From NCBI GenBank assembly GCA_964531325.1, contig CAZHCW010000002.1, forward strand, positions 124,001-188,000: DNA of 64,000 nt. Reading direction: 5' to 3'. Position 1 is the first letter of the stretch. Every line of letters begins with the position of its first letter. This document shows, piece after piece, positions 9,448-17,913 of this stretch. A program made the translations under genes and the position numbers. Origin of the DNA: UTCHB3 sp964531325. GTDB lineage: Bacteria > Bacteroidota > Ignavibacteria > Ignavibacteriales > Ignavibacteriaceae. The notes under the pieces were generated by a model. It saw only the letters and a list, made by a program, of their open reading frames with translations, ran no database searches and was not told where the DNA came from.

Positions 9448-10713
9448 ATGCAGTTTAATCGTTCCGAATCTTTCTTAAAACTCCGATTCATTCTTGTTTC
9501 GGCTCTTGCCATAATCTCCTCCATCTATTATCCCCTTCGAATTTTTGGTATCGTTGAATCAGGTCAAATGGATATTGTTTTGCTCATAGCAAATTTGCTG
9601 ATAAATGGTTGGGATTTGGCGGCAAATTATGTCATCTACAAAGCAGGGGAGAGTGTTTATGGTTCGCTCGTCAGAGATCTTGGCATGGAAAGATGGAAAC
9701 TTTGGGTGGCAATCGATATTATTGCCGTTTTACCTTATGAAATATTCTTTTTCCCACCTTTACTAATCTTTAGATCATTAAAATTACTTCGACTTTCTCA
9801 GCATCAAAAATTATGGAGAAGGCGAGACCTCAAAAGAAATGATGTGGTTTACATTATGTTTTTTCTTTTTTGGACATCGCTCGCAGCTCACTGGCTCGCT
9901 TGTGGATGGGATGCCTTGGAACCTGTCAAGTCACAGAAAGATAAACTTACTGTTTACATCGAATCGTTATATTGGACAGTACAAACTCTCACAACAGTGG
10001 GTTATGGTGATAATGTGGCAGAAACTCCCGGACAGATGATTTATTCGATGGTAGTAATGATGTTTGGGGTGGGAGTTTATGGCTGGTTGATAGGTAACAT
10101 TGCCGGAATTCTTTCTAAACGGGATGCTGTAGAGCAATATTACTTTGATAATATGGAGAGGCTAAAAGCACTTTCGAGTAACAGGGGACTTCCTCTGCAA
10201 CTTCAAAACAAAATCAGGGAATATTATGATTATATGTTTTCTCGAAATTACTCCGGCAGTGATGAACAAATATTTATGAACACTCTTCCTGAGTCTCTGC
10301 AACAGGAAGTAATCATAAGTTTAAAACAGAAAATCATCAAAAAGATAAACGCATTTTCAGATGCGCCTGAAAATTTTATAACTGAAATAGCTCACGAACT
10401 AAAGATGGAGATATTTGTTCCGGGAGACACAGTATTTAAGGAGGGCACAACAGGAGATAAATTATATTTTCTTCTCAAGGGAGAAATGGAAGTGGTGACC
10501 GGAGAAACCGGGAAAATAATCGCTCACTTAAAAAGTGGTGATCTTTTTGGCGAGATTGCTTTATTCAAAAATACCAAACGAAACGCAACTATTGTTTCCA
10601 AAAGCTATTCTGAAGTCTATTCACTTGATAAATCAGCGTTTCAGATAGTATCTCGCAAATTTCCTGAGATTGCCAGGGCAATCATGTCGAAAGCTGAAGA
10701 GAGATCAGCCTGA
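9448..10713 (+). CDS. Six-TM potassium channel with a cyclic-nucleotide-binding domain
   Basis: A 421-residue channel protein. Six hydrophobic segments occupy about 10-230, with an Arg/Lys-rich S4-like stretch (FRSLKLLRLSQHQKLWRRR near 108-126). The pore carries the potassium selectivity signature TTVGYGD (182-188). A C-linker leads into a cNMP-binding domain at about 300-415, where FGEIALF and KRNAT contain the Glu and Arg that hold the cyclic nucleotide phosphate. The layout matches bacterial cyclic-nucleotide-gated K+ channels of the MloK1/SthK kind. It starts 8 bases after ruvX. No cyclase gene is in the window. Confidence 0.9.
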   Translation: MQFNRSESFLKLRFILVSALAIISSIYYPLRIFGIVESGQMDIVLLIANLLINGWDLAANYVIYKAGESVYGSLVRDLGMERWKLWVAIDIIAVLPYEIFFFPPLLIFRSLKLLRLSQHQKLWRRRDLKRNDVVYIMFFLFWTSLAAHWLACGWDALEPVKSQKDKLTVYIESLYWTVQTLTTVGYGDNVAETPGQMIYSMVVMMFGVGVYGWLIGNIAGILSKRDAVEQYYFDNMERLKALSSNRGLPLQLQNKIREYYDYMFSRNYSGSDEQIFMNTLPESLQQEVIISLKQKIIKKINAFSDAPENFITEIAHELKMEIFVPGDTVFKEGTTGDKLYFLLKGEMEVVTGETGKIIAHLKSGDLFGEIALFKNTKRNATIVSKSYSEVYSLDKSAFQIVSRKFPEIARAIMSKAEERSA

Positions 10714-10728
10714 GAGAAGAAAATTGAT

Positions 10729-12765
10729 TTAGTCAGTAATAATTTTGTTCACTTCATTATCGAGCATCTCGATAGCCTCATTTACAGTAACAGCAACCTG
10801 GAGCATATTATTCAGGGCAGCCTTTGTGTCATTTCCCAATTTTTCCATCGTTGCCAGGTTTCCTGTAATCGATAATACACTTTCCTGAGTAACATTCATC
10901 GCCTCTTTAAATATCTCAAACTGAGGGATCAATTCTTTGTTCTTTTCAAGAATAATATTTAGATCGTCAATCATCAACATAATCTCTTTGAGTCCGGTGA
11001 GAGATTTGGTATGATAGATTTGAACTGTGTCAACCCCGTCTGACACGGATGACTGTACATCTTCAATGATTTCACCAATCTCACTTAATGAATTAAATGT
11101 ATTCTCGGAAAGTCTCTTAATTTCATCGGCGATTACCTTAAACCCAACACCGGCATCTCCGGCTTTTTCTGCCTCTATTGCGGCATTTAACGAAATGAGG
11201 TTGGTTCTATCTGCAATATTCGAAATTGTGGTGATTACTCTTGAAATATTGGCTGTTCTTTTATTAATTGTATTAAGTTTTTGAACCAGAGATCCGGTTG
11301 ATTGGCTTATCTCGGTGATCGACTGTCCGATATTCCCGATATTTTCCTGCCCCTTGACCAACAAACCGGCAGTATCCTCGACAGTAAGAGTAAGTTTCTC
11401 AGTATCCTCGGCGAGTGATTTTGTAACCCGGTCGATCTCTTCGCCATAGTGACGCATATTTTTATTTGCTGTATCCTGCTGTGAAAAAGTATTATGCAGG
11501 AATCCTACAGCGTTTTTAAGAGTTTCAGCGGAAGAATTTAGATAATTACCTGCCGATTTTATACGGATTGAAAGCCCTCTGATGTCAAAAGTCATTTTTC
11601 TTAAAAAATTCCACAGTTTTACTATTTCATCTTTTGATGATTTATTATTGAGGTCAATTCCGGTGAATTCTTTTTGTAGTTGTTGCAGTTTCGTTACTGC
11701 AGCACCGAGATTACCTGCAGCGACGAGTTCAAGGACTTCAGAAATTTTTGAAACAGGCTTTGTGGTTCTACCGATCACAATAAAAATAAAAATGGCAAGA
11801 ATTACAGCACCGGTGAATCCTACGAGCAAGATCATATTATTCAGAAAATAGAGGTCTGAAAAGAGTTCATCTTCAGGAATCATAATACCCACGGACCAAC
11901 CTGCAGATTTCAAAGGCATGTAATAAACCCTGAATTGTTTATCTGTTAGGGCATCATTTGTAACCTCAAAACCTGTTTCTCCACTAATCATTTTTTTACC
12001 AAGGAGAGCTAACTGTTTATCACCTTCTGCTTCGGCAAGACTAAAAATTGTTTCATCAAGAATGAATGGCGCATGTTTGTGCGAGATAAATGTTCCAAAT
12101 CTGCTGATTGCATAAGCATATCCATAGTTGAATATTTTAATTTCAGAAATCACTCTTTTTAATTCTGTCAGGTCGATATCAGCTGTTACAATCCCTTTTA
12201 CTTTACCGGATCCTGAATCAAATATTGGTACGCTATAGGTAATCATCAAATTTTCACCACCCCCCTTATCATAATAAGGTTCTGACCATACGGGGGTCTT
12301 TAGAGTATAGGGTATCTGATACCAGTCCCAAAGTTGATATCCATATTCCTCTTTCGCAAGATCAGCAAATTTTATTTCCTTCCCGTCACGGTAGTAGTAG
12401 GGGGCAAAGAGTGAGGAATCGCGTCCTACACCCGGTTCAAATGCGACACACATTCCATAAACACCGGGATTCAGGCTGATGAGGTCTTTGATAAGATTTC
12501 CGGTTTTTACTGAATCAAACTGGTATGCCTGAATTGCCGCAGCTAACGCAATTGGTACTCTTTCAACATTTGAGAGGAATGTCTCCATTTTATTAACTTT
12601 TGATTCTGTAATATTTCTTGCATCCTCCTCAATACCTGAGAGGATGATTGATCTGGAAACAATGTAATTTGTAGCGTAAATTGCAATTAAAATCCCCAAA
12701 GCGATGAGAAGAATATAGATTGAAAGTCTGTTTCGCAAAGGCTGATTTTTTAGTTTAAATTTCAT
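10729..12765 (-). CDS. Methyl-accepting chemotaxis-like sensor with a Cache domain
   Basis: A 678-residue membrane receptor. It has TM1 at about 14-32, a periplasmic double-Cache-like sensor domain to about 300, TM2 at about 305-330, a HAMP-like linker, and a cytoplasmic coiled-coil signalling domain. The hairpin tip reads TNLISLNAAIEAEKAG, close to the MCP signature, but with Arg in place of the usual Gln before TNL and with the EAEKAG variant seen in WspA-like receptors. There is no C-terminal methylation-enzyme docking pentapeptide, and no che genes lie nearby. It may therefore signal to something other than flagella. It overlaps the upstream binding-protein gene by 4 bases, so the two are almost certainly one unit. 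Confidence 0.85.
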   Translation of the reverse strand: MKFKLKNQPLRNRLSIYILLIALGILIAIYATNYIVSRSIILSGIEEDARNITESKVNKMETFLSNVERVPIALAAAIQAYQFDSVKTGNLIKDLISLNPGVYGMCVAFEPGVGRDSSLFAPYYYRDGKEIKFADLAKEEYGYQLWDWYQIPYTLKTPVWSEPYYDKGGGENLMITYSVPIFDSGSGKVKGIVTADIDLTELKRVISEIKIFNYGYAYAISRFGTFISHKHAPFILDETIFSLAEAEGDKQLALLGKKMISGETGFEVTNDALTDKQFRVYYMPLKSAGWSVGIMIPEDELFSDLYFLNNMILLVGFTGAVILAIFIFIVIGRTTKPVSKISEVLELVAAGNLGAAVTKLQQLQKEFTGIDLNNKSSKDEIVKLWNFLRKMTFDIRGLSIRIKSAGNYLNSSAETLKNAVGFLHNTFSQQDTANKNMRHYGEEIDRVTKSLAEDTEKLTLTVEDTAGLLVKGQENIGNIGQSITEISQSTGSLVQKLNTINKRTANISRVITTISNIADRTNLISLNAAIEAEKAGDAGVGFKVIADEIKRLSENTFNSLSEIGEIIEDVQSSVSDGVDTVQIYHTKSLTGLKEIMLMIDDLNIILEKNKELIPQFEIFKEAMNVTQESVLSITGNLATMEKLGNDTKAALNNMLQVAVTVNEAIEMLDNEVNKIITD

Positions 12766-13751
12766 CTTACAACCGCCTTATAAAAATCATTATAGATTAT
12801 GTCTTTTTTGAGTCTGCCCGACTCTTTCATAATCTTAACTGCAATATCAAACGATGATTTATCAAGTTTAGGATCAATTTTACCATTCTTTGGGGAGATT
12901 ATCTCTTCCATTGTATTCAACATTCTCATCTGATGGGCAAAATTTGCCGATTGACCCGATTTTCTTTTTAGCCTCAGACAATAATCAACACTCTCGCTTT
13001 TTTCCTTAAAAGCAGCAAGCCACCCTTCCATGGAAGCTTTAACAAACTTAGCACAAACATCTTTGTTTTTCTCAAGAAAATCGGAGGAACAATAAATTCC
13101 ATCTTCCGGTACATTAAGTCCATAATCTGCAATTTTAAAGAGGGTCAAATCATCCTCATCAATACCTGAAAATATGATACTGTTGAGCTCATTATAGTCC
13201 ATCACCACCTGAGCATCAACCCCACCGAGAAGGAACAGATTTACAGTAGAGCGTACAGGGACGAATTCGGCATTGATATTATATTTTTTTAAGAAAGCTT
13301 GGGGAAGTTCACGAAATCCTGCCTGCCATATCGCAATTTTTTTATTATTTAGATTTGAAACCTGTTTTATCCCGCGCGATTTAATCCCTGCAATTGTTAA
13401 AGCGGACTTATGAGATATTTGGCCAATTAAATTTAAATCGACCCCTTTTCCATATTCTTCGATCGCCCCTGAAAGGAAATGTGTGATGAACTGAGCCCCG
13501 CCATTTTTAAGGTAGTCGATTGCATTATCTTTAAAACCTGTGTGGCGGATAGTAACATCGAGTCCGTATTTTTTATAAATTCCTTTAGTAATTGCTGCGT
13601 AGTATCCGGCAAATTGTGCCTGAGGTTGCCAATGGACAGCAAGAGTAATCTTCTTGAGGGTTGTCGTGCTTTGAAGGGGGACCATGGAAAACACAATCAG
13701 AGTCAGCAGAAGCAAAAAAGGTCTTGACAGGTTTTTAGGTAATCGTTTCAT
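12762..13751 (-). CDS. NMT1/THI5-like (ThiY/SsuA family) periplasmic binding protein, orphan
   Basis: A 329-residue solute-binding protein with a signal peptide (about 1-28). The type-II periplasmic binding fold starts with LAVHWQPQAQFAGYYAA and IYKKYGLDVTI, the hallmark of the NMT1/ThiY/SsuA family that binds pyrimidine, sulfonate or related small molecules. No ABC permease or ATPase gene is adjacent. Instead the gene is translationally coupled to the Cache/MCP sensor, which suggests that the bound ligand is sensed and not imported. I saw no TPP riboswitch-like leader upstream. The ligand is unknown. Confidence 0.85.
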   Translation of the reverse strand: MKRLPKNLSRPFLLLLTLIVFSMVPLQSTTTLKKITLAVHWQPQAQFAGYYAAITKGIYKKYGLDVTIRHTGFKDNAIDYLKNGGAQFITHFLSGAIEEYGKGVDLNLIGQISHKSALTIAGIKSRGIKQVSNLNNKKIAIWQAGFRELPQAFLKKYNINAEFVPVRSTVNLFLLGGVDAQVVMDYNELNSIIFSGIDEDDLTLFKIADYGLNVPEDGIYCSSDFLEKNKDVCAKFVKASMEGWLAAFKEKSESVDYCLRLKRKSGQSANFAHQMRMLNTMEEIISPKNGKIDPKLDKSSFDIAVKIMKESGRLKKDIIYNDFYKAVVR

Positions 13752-13922
13752 AAAAGTAAAGAATTATCGCTAAGAGTTTGGTAAATTTCTCAAAAAAAAC
13801 AATATTTGAAAAGGGATTATTTAATTTAAGATGAAAAGGGCAGATTACAAAAAAAAGTAGTTGAATTTGAAAAATTGCATTCTAACAAAGTTAATAAAAC
13901 TCATAAATATTTGTTCGCCCTG

Positions 13923-15020
13923 ATGAAAAAAATTCTAATCATTGAAGATGACAAAAACCTGCTCGAAAGCCTCTCTGAAGTATTGAATGAAGAAGGATTT
14001 GAAATTTTCACTGCCTGTCGTGGAGATGCAGGACTTGATCTCCTCAATAGTGTTATTCCTGATCTTATAATCTGTGATGTCATGATGCCCGGAATGGATG
14101 GGTATGAAGTGTTGGAAGAGATTTCAAAAAATGAATCTCTGTCCACAATTCCTTTTGTCTTTCTTACAGCGCGTAACGAAAGAAATGATCAAAGAAAAGC
14201 GATGGATATGGGGGCAGATGACTATTTGAATAAACCCTTTTCTTTAGATGAACTACTTTCCACAATTGATATTCGCCTCAAAAAGAGTGAAAAAGCGAAA
14301 CTTGCCAGTGAAGAAAAAATTAAGAATATCACCAAAAGCATCTCATTCTCACTGCCTCATGAATTGAATACACCCCTTTCAGGGATAATCGGCTTTTCTG
14401 AAGTGTTAATAAATGAATCGCAATTTCTAAACTCAGAAGAAGTTAAGGAGATGGCAGGATTTATAAACGAATCTGCACTGCGCCTAAAAAAGACAATTGA
14501 GAAATATCTAAATTATTCAAAACTTCAGGTGCTTTTAAATGATTCAAGTGAGAGAAAACTTTTAACAAGAAGTGATGCGTTAATCTCTAACAGTTTTATT
14601 AATGCCGTTTTGAACAAAGAAAAGTTTGACAAACGAAGATTAAAAGAAGTAGCAATGGATTTAGAGGAGTCATTTATCAAAATAAAAGATGAATATCTGG
14701 CACTTTTACTGACTGAACTGATAGACAATGCCATTAAATTCTCCAGACCCAATTCCAGGATACTCGTTAAAGGGAAAAGGGGGGTGAAAAACTACTGGAT
14801 TACCATCTATGACCGGGGGAGAGGAATGAGTCCAAATCAACTGAAAGAAATTGGTGCGTTTGTGCAATTTAATCGTGATATGTTCGAACAACAGGGTTCA
14901 GGGCTTGGTCTTGCTATTGTGAACAATATTGTTACACTCTTTGGAGGTAATATAAAATTCAACTCTGAGATGGGGCTGGGTACAACCGTCACACTGGAGT
15001 TTGAACTCTCCGGGGTCTAA
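13923..15020 (+). CDS. Response regulator-histidine kinase hybrid (receiver first)
   Basis: From the ATG at 13923 this is a 365-residue protein; an upstream in-frame TTG at 13875 would add 16 unlikely residues. The N-terminal receiver domain has the acidic pair at 9-10, the phospho-accepting Asp52 (ICDVMMPGMDG) and the conserved Lys104 (NKPF). It is followed by a DHp helix with the phosphorylated His146 in PHELNTPLSG. The HATPase domain shows the N box (ELIDNAIKFS), G1 (DRGRGM) and G2 (GSGLGLAI). All catalytic residues are present, and there is no membrane segment or output domain. It diverges from the binding protein/MCP pair, so the three may form one signalling module; this is inferred from position. 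Confidence 0.9.
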   Translation: MKKILIIEDDKNLLESLSEVLNEEGFEIFTACRGDAGLDLLNSVIPDLIICDVMMPGMDGYEVLEEISKNESLSTIPFVFLTARNERNDQRKAMDMGADDYLNKPFSLDELLSTIDIRLKKSEKAKLASEEKIKNITKSISFSLPHELNTPLSGIIGFSEVLINESQFLNSEEVKEMAGFINESALRLKKTIEKYLNYSKLQVLLNDSSERKLLTRSDALISNSFINAVLNKEKFDKRRLKEVAMDLEESFIKIKDEYLALLLTELIDNAIKFSRPNSRILVKGKRGVKNYWITIYDRGRGMSPNQLKEIGAFVQFNRDMFEQQGSGLGLAIVNNIVTLFGGNIKFNSEMGLGTTVTLEFELSGV

Positions 15021-15092
15021 ATTTTATGCTGTATTTTCGAGCTACCAATTGATTATATTTAAAGGTTAGATTATAAATATCAGGAGAGTGAT

Positions 15093-16019
15093 TTGAAAAG
15101 AGCCTTCTTTTCAATTTTATTGATCACAACTTTTTCGATCTCTGCGCAAAACACCTATGAGTTTTTAAGAGTTGACATCAGCCCCAGAGCCGCAGCACTT
15201 GGTGGAAGCTTTACTTCCGGAACGGGTGATGCTAATGTTATTCACTACAACCCTGCTGCTTTAAAACAGATAGAGGGATCGCCGTTTTCTGCCAACTTTG
15301 TAAAACACCTTTTGGATATAAATTTCTTTGGTGTCGCATATTCAAAAGATTTTGCTGGAATTGGACGATTTGGTGCTGCCATAAGGTATGCAAATTATGG
15401 CTCGTTCACTGAAGCCGACGATTTTGGGAACAAAACCGGGAGCTATGGCGTAAACGAACTGGCATTTACGGCAGGATATGCCAACATACTTGCTGAGAAT
15501 TTTTACTATGGTGCCAACATCAAATTTATTCATTCTTCTATTGCGTCTTATAGCTCCTCAGGTGTAGCATTTGATATTGGACTTCAATATTATATCCCAC
15601 AACAGCTGATAAATATCGGGTTTACTGCAACTAATATTGGCGGACAATTATCGACATATTCAGGTGTTACAGAAAAACTTCCTTTGGATGTAAGTGTTGG
15701 GGTATCAAAAAAGCTTGAACATCTCCCTGTAAAACTATTTCTCGACTTCCACCGTCTAAATGAGGATAAGGACGAATTTATGAAGCGGTTTGAGTCATTT
15801 AGTTTTGGTGTGGAACTTGATCTAAGTAAGGTACTCACCCTGAGACTTGGGTATGACAATAAAAAAAGGAAAGATCTTAAGGTAGGAGATTTTGCAGGGC
15901 TTGCCGGATTTAACGCCGGGTTGGGTATAAAGATTAATAACTATCAGTTTGATTATGCTTTTTCATCCTATGGTGAAATTGGGGCACTTCACAGAATCGG
16001 GATCAGTACCGAACTTTAG
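15093..16019 (+). CDS. porQ: Type IX secretion system protein PorQ-like outer-membrane beta-barrel
   Basis: A 308-residue protein of the PorV/PorQ (FadL-like) barrel family. It starts at TTG preceded by CAGGAGAG. A signal peptide (1-18) is followed by NTYEFLRVDISPRAAALGG, the typical PorQ opening, and by amphipathic strands rich in Gly and aromatics. In type IX secretion, PorQ-class proteins sit in the outer membrane and work with PorZ in attaching cargo. The two cargo proteins with C-terminal sorting domains elsewhere in the window support a working system. No other T9SS structural gene lies next to it. Confidence 0.8.
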   Translation: MKRAFFSILLITTFSISAQNTYEFLRVDISPRAAALGGSFTSGTGDANVIHYNPAALKQIEGSPFSANFVKHLLDINFFGVAYSKDFAGIGRFGAAIRYANYGSFTEADDFGNKTGSYGVNELAFTAGYANILAENFYYGANIKFIHSSIASYSSSGVAFDIGLQYYIPQQLINIGFTATNIGGQLSTYSGVTEKLPLDVSVGVSKKLEHLPVKLFLDFHRLNEDKDEFMKRFESFSFGVELDLSKVLTLRLGYDNKKRKDLKVGDFAGLAGFNAGLGIKINNYQFDYAFSSYGEIGALHRIGISTEL

Positions 16020-16093
16020 GGAACTAATTTTTAATTCCGGATATTTGTATCTTTAGATGTTTTTTATAAATTTTCTTGAGGAATAGACTCTTA

Positions 16094-16450
16094 ATGTTAA
16101 GAGAAATGTGTAAATCTAAAATTCAGAGGCCAACAGTTACCGCTTCTGAATTATATTATGAAGGAAGTCTGACCGTTGATATGGATCTACTTGATGCAGC
16201 GGACATTTTACCGTATGAAAAAATTCAGGTGGTTAATGTAAACAACGGCAACAGACTCGAAACATATACAATCCCGGGAGAGCGGGGATCAGGTGTTATT
16301 TGCCTTAACGGGCCGGCGGCGCGGCTTGGTTATCTCGGTGATAAAATCATTGTGATCTCTTATGCTTTGATGGAAGATAGTGGACTCGCCGGGTACAAGC
16401 CAAAAGTTGTAATTGTTGACGATTCCAATAAAATTAAAAAGATGCTCTGA
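16094..16450 (+). CDS. panD: Aspartate 1-decarboxylase
   Basis: A 118-residue pyruvoyl enzyme that makes beta-alanine from aspartate for pantothenate and CoA synthesis. The start at ATG 16094 (MLREMCKSKI) matches the family; an upstream TTG frame extension was not used. The self-cleavage site Gly24-Ser25 is in YYEGSLTVD, where Ser25 becomes the pyruvoyl group. TGase-fold landmarks such as GERGSGVICLNGPAAR also match. No panB or panC is adjacent. Confidence 0.96.
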   Translation: MLREMCKSKIQRPTVTASELYYEGSLTVDMDLLDAADILPYEKIQVVNVNNGNRLETYTIPGERGSGVICLNGPAARLGYLGDKIIVISYALMEDSGLAGYKPKVVIVDDSNKIKKML

Positions 16451-16481
16451 GAAAAATTTCGAAAGAATCATGGAGTTTTAT

Positions 16482-17006
16482 ATGAAAAAAATATTTTTGA
16501 TCATGTTTGTTCTTGTTGTTACCACTTCAGCTCAATTTAAAAAAGACCCTTTTAATCAACCGGAGGTTAAGGATGGTTTGTTTAACAGAGAGAGTGGGGG
16601 CAGCTTTTTGTCGAATATTTTTAACTCTGACAACTTTTCCATGAAACACTCGTTTGATGCTTCATTTTCAACTTTTGGAGAGCATGGGCTTGCTACAACT
16701 GTTTACACGAACAGCATGTTCTATAAATTTGCCGATAACCTGAATGTCAGGGTTGATGCTTCACTTGTATATTCACCCTACAGTTCTTTGGGAAAAGCGT
16801 TTACCGATAACATAAATGGACTTTATATCAGCAGGGCAGAGTTAAATTTTAAGCCTTGGGACAACACAGTTATCAGAATCCAGTATAGAAGCATCCCTGC
16901 GGGCATGTATAACCCCTATTCATCTGGATATTATGGTGGCGGATTTGGTGGATACGGTTATCAAAGTCCTTTTGGTTCATCGTATGATGACTGGTTTATG
17001 CGTTAA
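16482..17006 (+). CDS. Small exported protein with a Gly/Tyr-rich C terminus
   Basis: From the ATG at 16482 (GGAG seven bases upstream) this is a 174-residue protein with a signal peptide (KKIFLIMFVLVVTTSAQ). The mature part has alternating-residue stretches (HSFDASFSTFGEHGLATTV, then VRVDASLVY) that suggest beta strands in or at the outer membrane. It ends in a Gly/Tyr-rich tail (SSGYYGGGFGGYGYQSPFG). I do not recognise a named family. The next gene follows after 13 bases. Confidence 0.7.
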   Translation: MKKIFLIMFVLVVTTSAQFKKDPFNQPEVKDGLFNRESGGSFLSNIFNSDNFSMKHSFDASFSTFGEHGLATTVYTNSMFYKFADNLNVRVDASLVYSPYSSLGKAFTDNINGLYISRAELNFKPWDNTVIRIQYRSIPAGMYNPYSSGYYGGGFGGYGYQSPFGSSYDDWFMR

Positions 17007-17019
17007 GGATATGTGGTAA

Positions 17020-17505
17020 TTGGCTTTCGGCAAAAATAAAGAAACTGAACAAAAAGACTCGATAAAGGGTCCGTTAAACACATTATTGAATATCGCCATT
17101 TTAATATTGGTGATATTATTGGGCTACTTTCTCTACAGTGGTATTGGCAAAATGATTGAGAAACCACCGGTAAAGGCAGCAGGTAAAGAAGAAGGTGTTA
17201 AACGATTGATTCAGGTAAAAGTTTATAACGGCTGCGGAATTAAAGGGTTAGGTGAAAAAGTAACAGAATATCTCAGAAAAAACAATTTTGATGTAATCGA
17301 TTCTGAGAACTATTCCTCTTTTGATGTTGAAGAAACACTCGTGATTGATAATAGAGGGAATAGAGAAAACGCTCTCCACACAGCCCAAATTCTTGGTGTT
17401 GATCCCAAAAAAAACCTTTCTGAAAATATCAATGAAGATTTTCTTCTTGATGTGGTAATCATTATCGGAAAAGACTATAAAATTTTAAAACCATTTGTTA
17501 ACTAA
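17020..17505 (+). CDS. Membrane-anchored LytR C-terminal-domain protein
   Basis: A 161-residue protein beginning at TTG, with one membrane helix near 22-46 (LLNIAILILVILLGYFLYSG) and an outer domain. The domain starts with IQVKVYNGCGIKGLGEKV, the typical opening of the LytR_C fold (V.NG.G..GLA). This domain is usually attached to LytR/CpsA/Psr wall glycopolymer ligases, but here it stands alone on a membrane anchor. It is spaced for cotranscription with rsfS. Confidence 0.8.
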   Translation: MAFGKNKETEQKDSIKGPLNTLLNIAILILVILLGYFLYSGIGKMIEKPPVKAAGKEEGVKRLIQVKVYNGCGIKGLGEKVTEYLRKNNFDVIDSENYSSFDVEETLVIDNRGNRENALHTAQILGVDPKKNLSENINEDFLLDVVIIIGKDYKILKPFVN

Positions 17506-17516
17506 ATAATAAGAGT

Positions 17517-17879
17517 ATGCTCGAAGGCGAACAAGAACAGACAATTCAAATAATCATTGAAGCGATTTTTGAAAAAAAAGGGCAGGATGTAAAACTGCTC
17601 GAACTTAAGGACCTCACAACCATTGCAGACTATTTTGTAGTATGCAGTGCAGAATCTGATATGCAGGTAAAAGCTATTGCCGATAACATCGACGATAGTT
17701 TAGCAAAAGCCGGCATAAAAGTTTGGAAAAAAGAAGGATTTAAAGCCCTTTCATGGGTTTTGATCGATCTTTCAGACATAGTAGTGCATGTATTCCGCAA
17801 CGAATCCCGACAATTCTACAATCTCGAGAGACTCTGGGGCGATGCACCAATGAAAGAGATAATCGATCCTTTAAAATAA
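17517..17879 (+). CDS. rsfS: Ribosome silencing factor RsfS
   Basis: A 120-residue protein of the Iojap/RsfS family, of normal length. It binds uL14 on the 50S subunit and blocks subunit joining under starvation. Characteristic motifs are DLTTIADYFVVCSAES near 27-43, the GFKALSWVLIDLSDIVVHVF stretch and the NLERLWGDA tail. It lies 11 bases after the LytR_C gene and 34 bases before argS. Confidence 0.96.
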   Translation: MLEGEQEQTIQIIIEAIFEKKGQDVKLLELKDLTTIADYFVVCSAESDMQVKAIADNIDDSLAKAGIKVWKKEGFKALSWVLIDLSDIVVHVFRNESRQFYNLERLWGDAPMKEIIDPLK

Positions 17880-17913
17880 GCCCCTATCAAATGTTTTCCT
17901 GCTGGAGTTTAAC

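Noticed and set aside
13752..13922. TPP riboswitch ahead of the ThiY-like binding protein
   Set aside because: None of the conserved thi-box bases are visible in the leader; the gap is A/T-rich with no clear structure.
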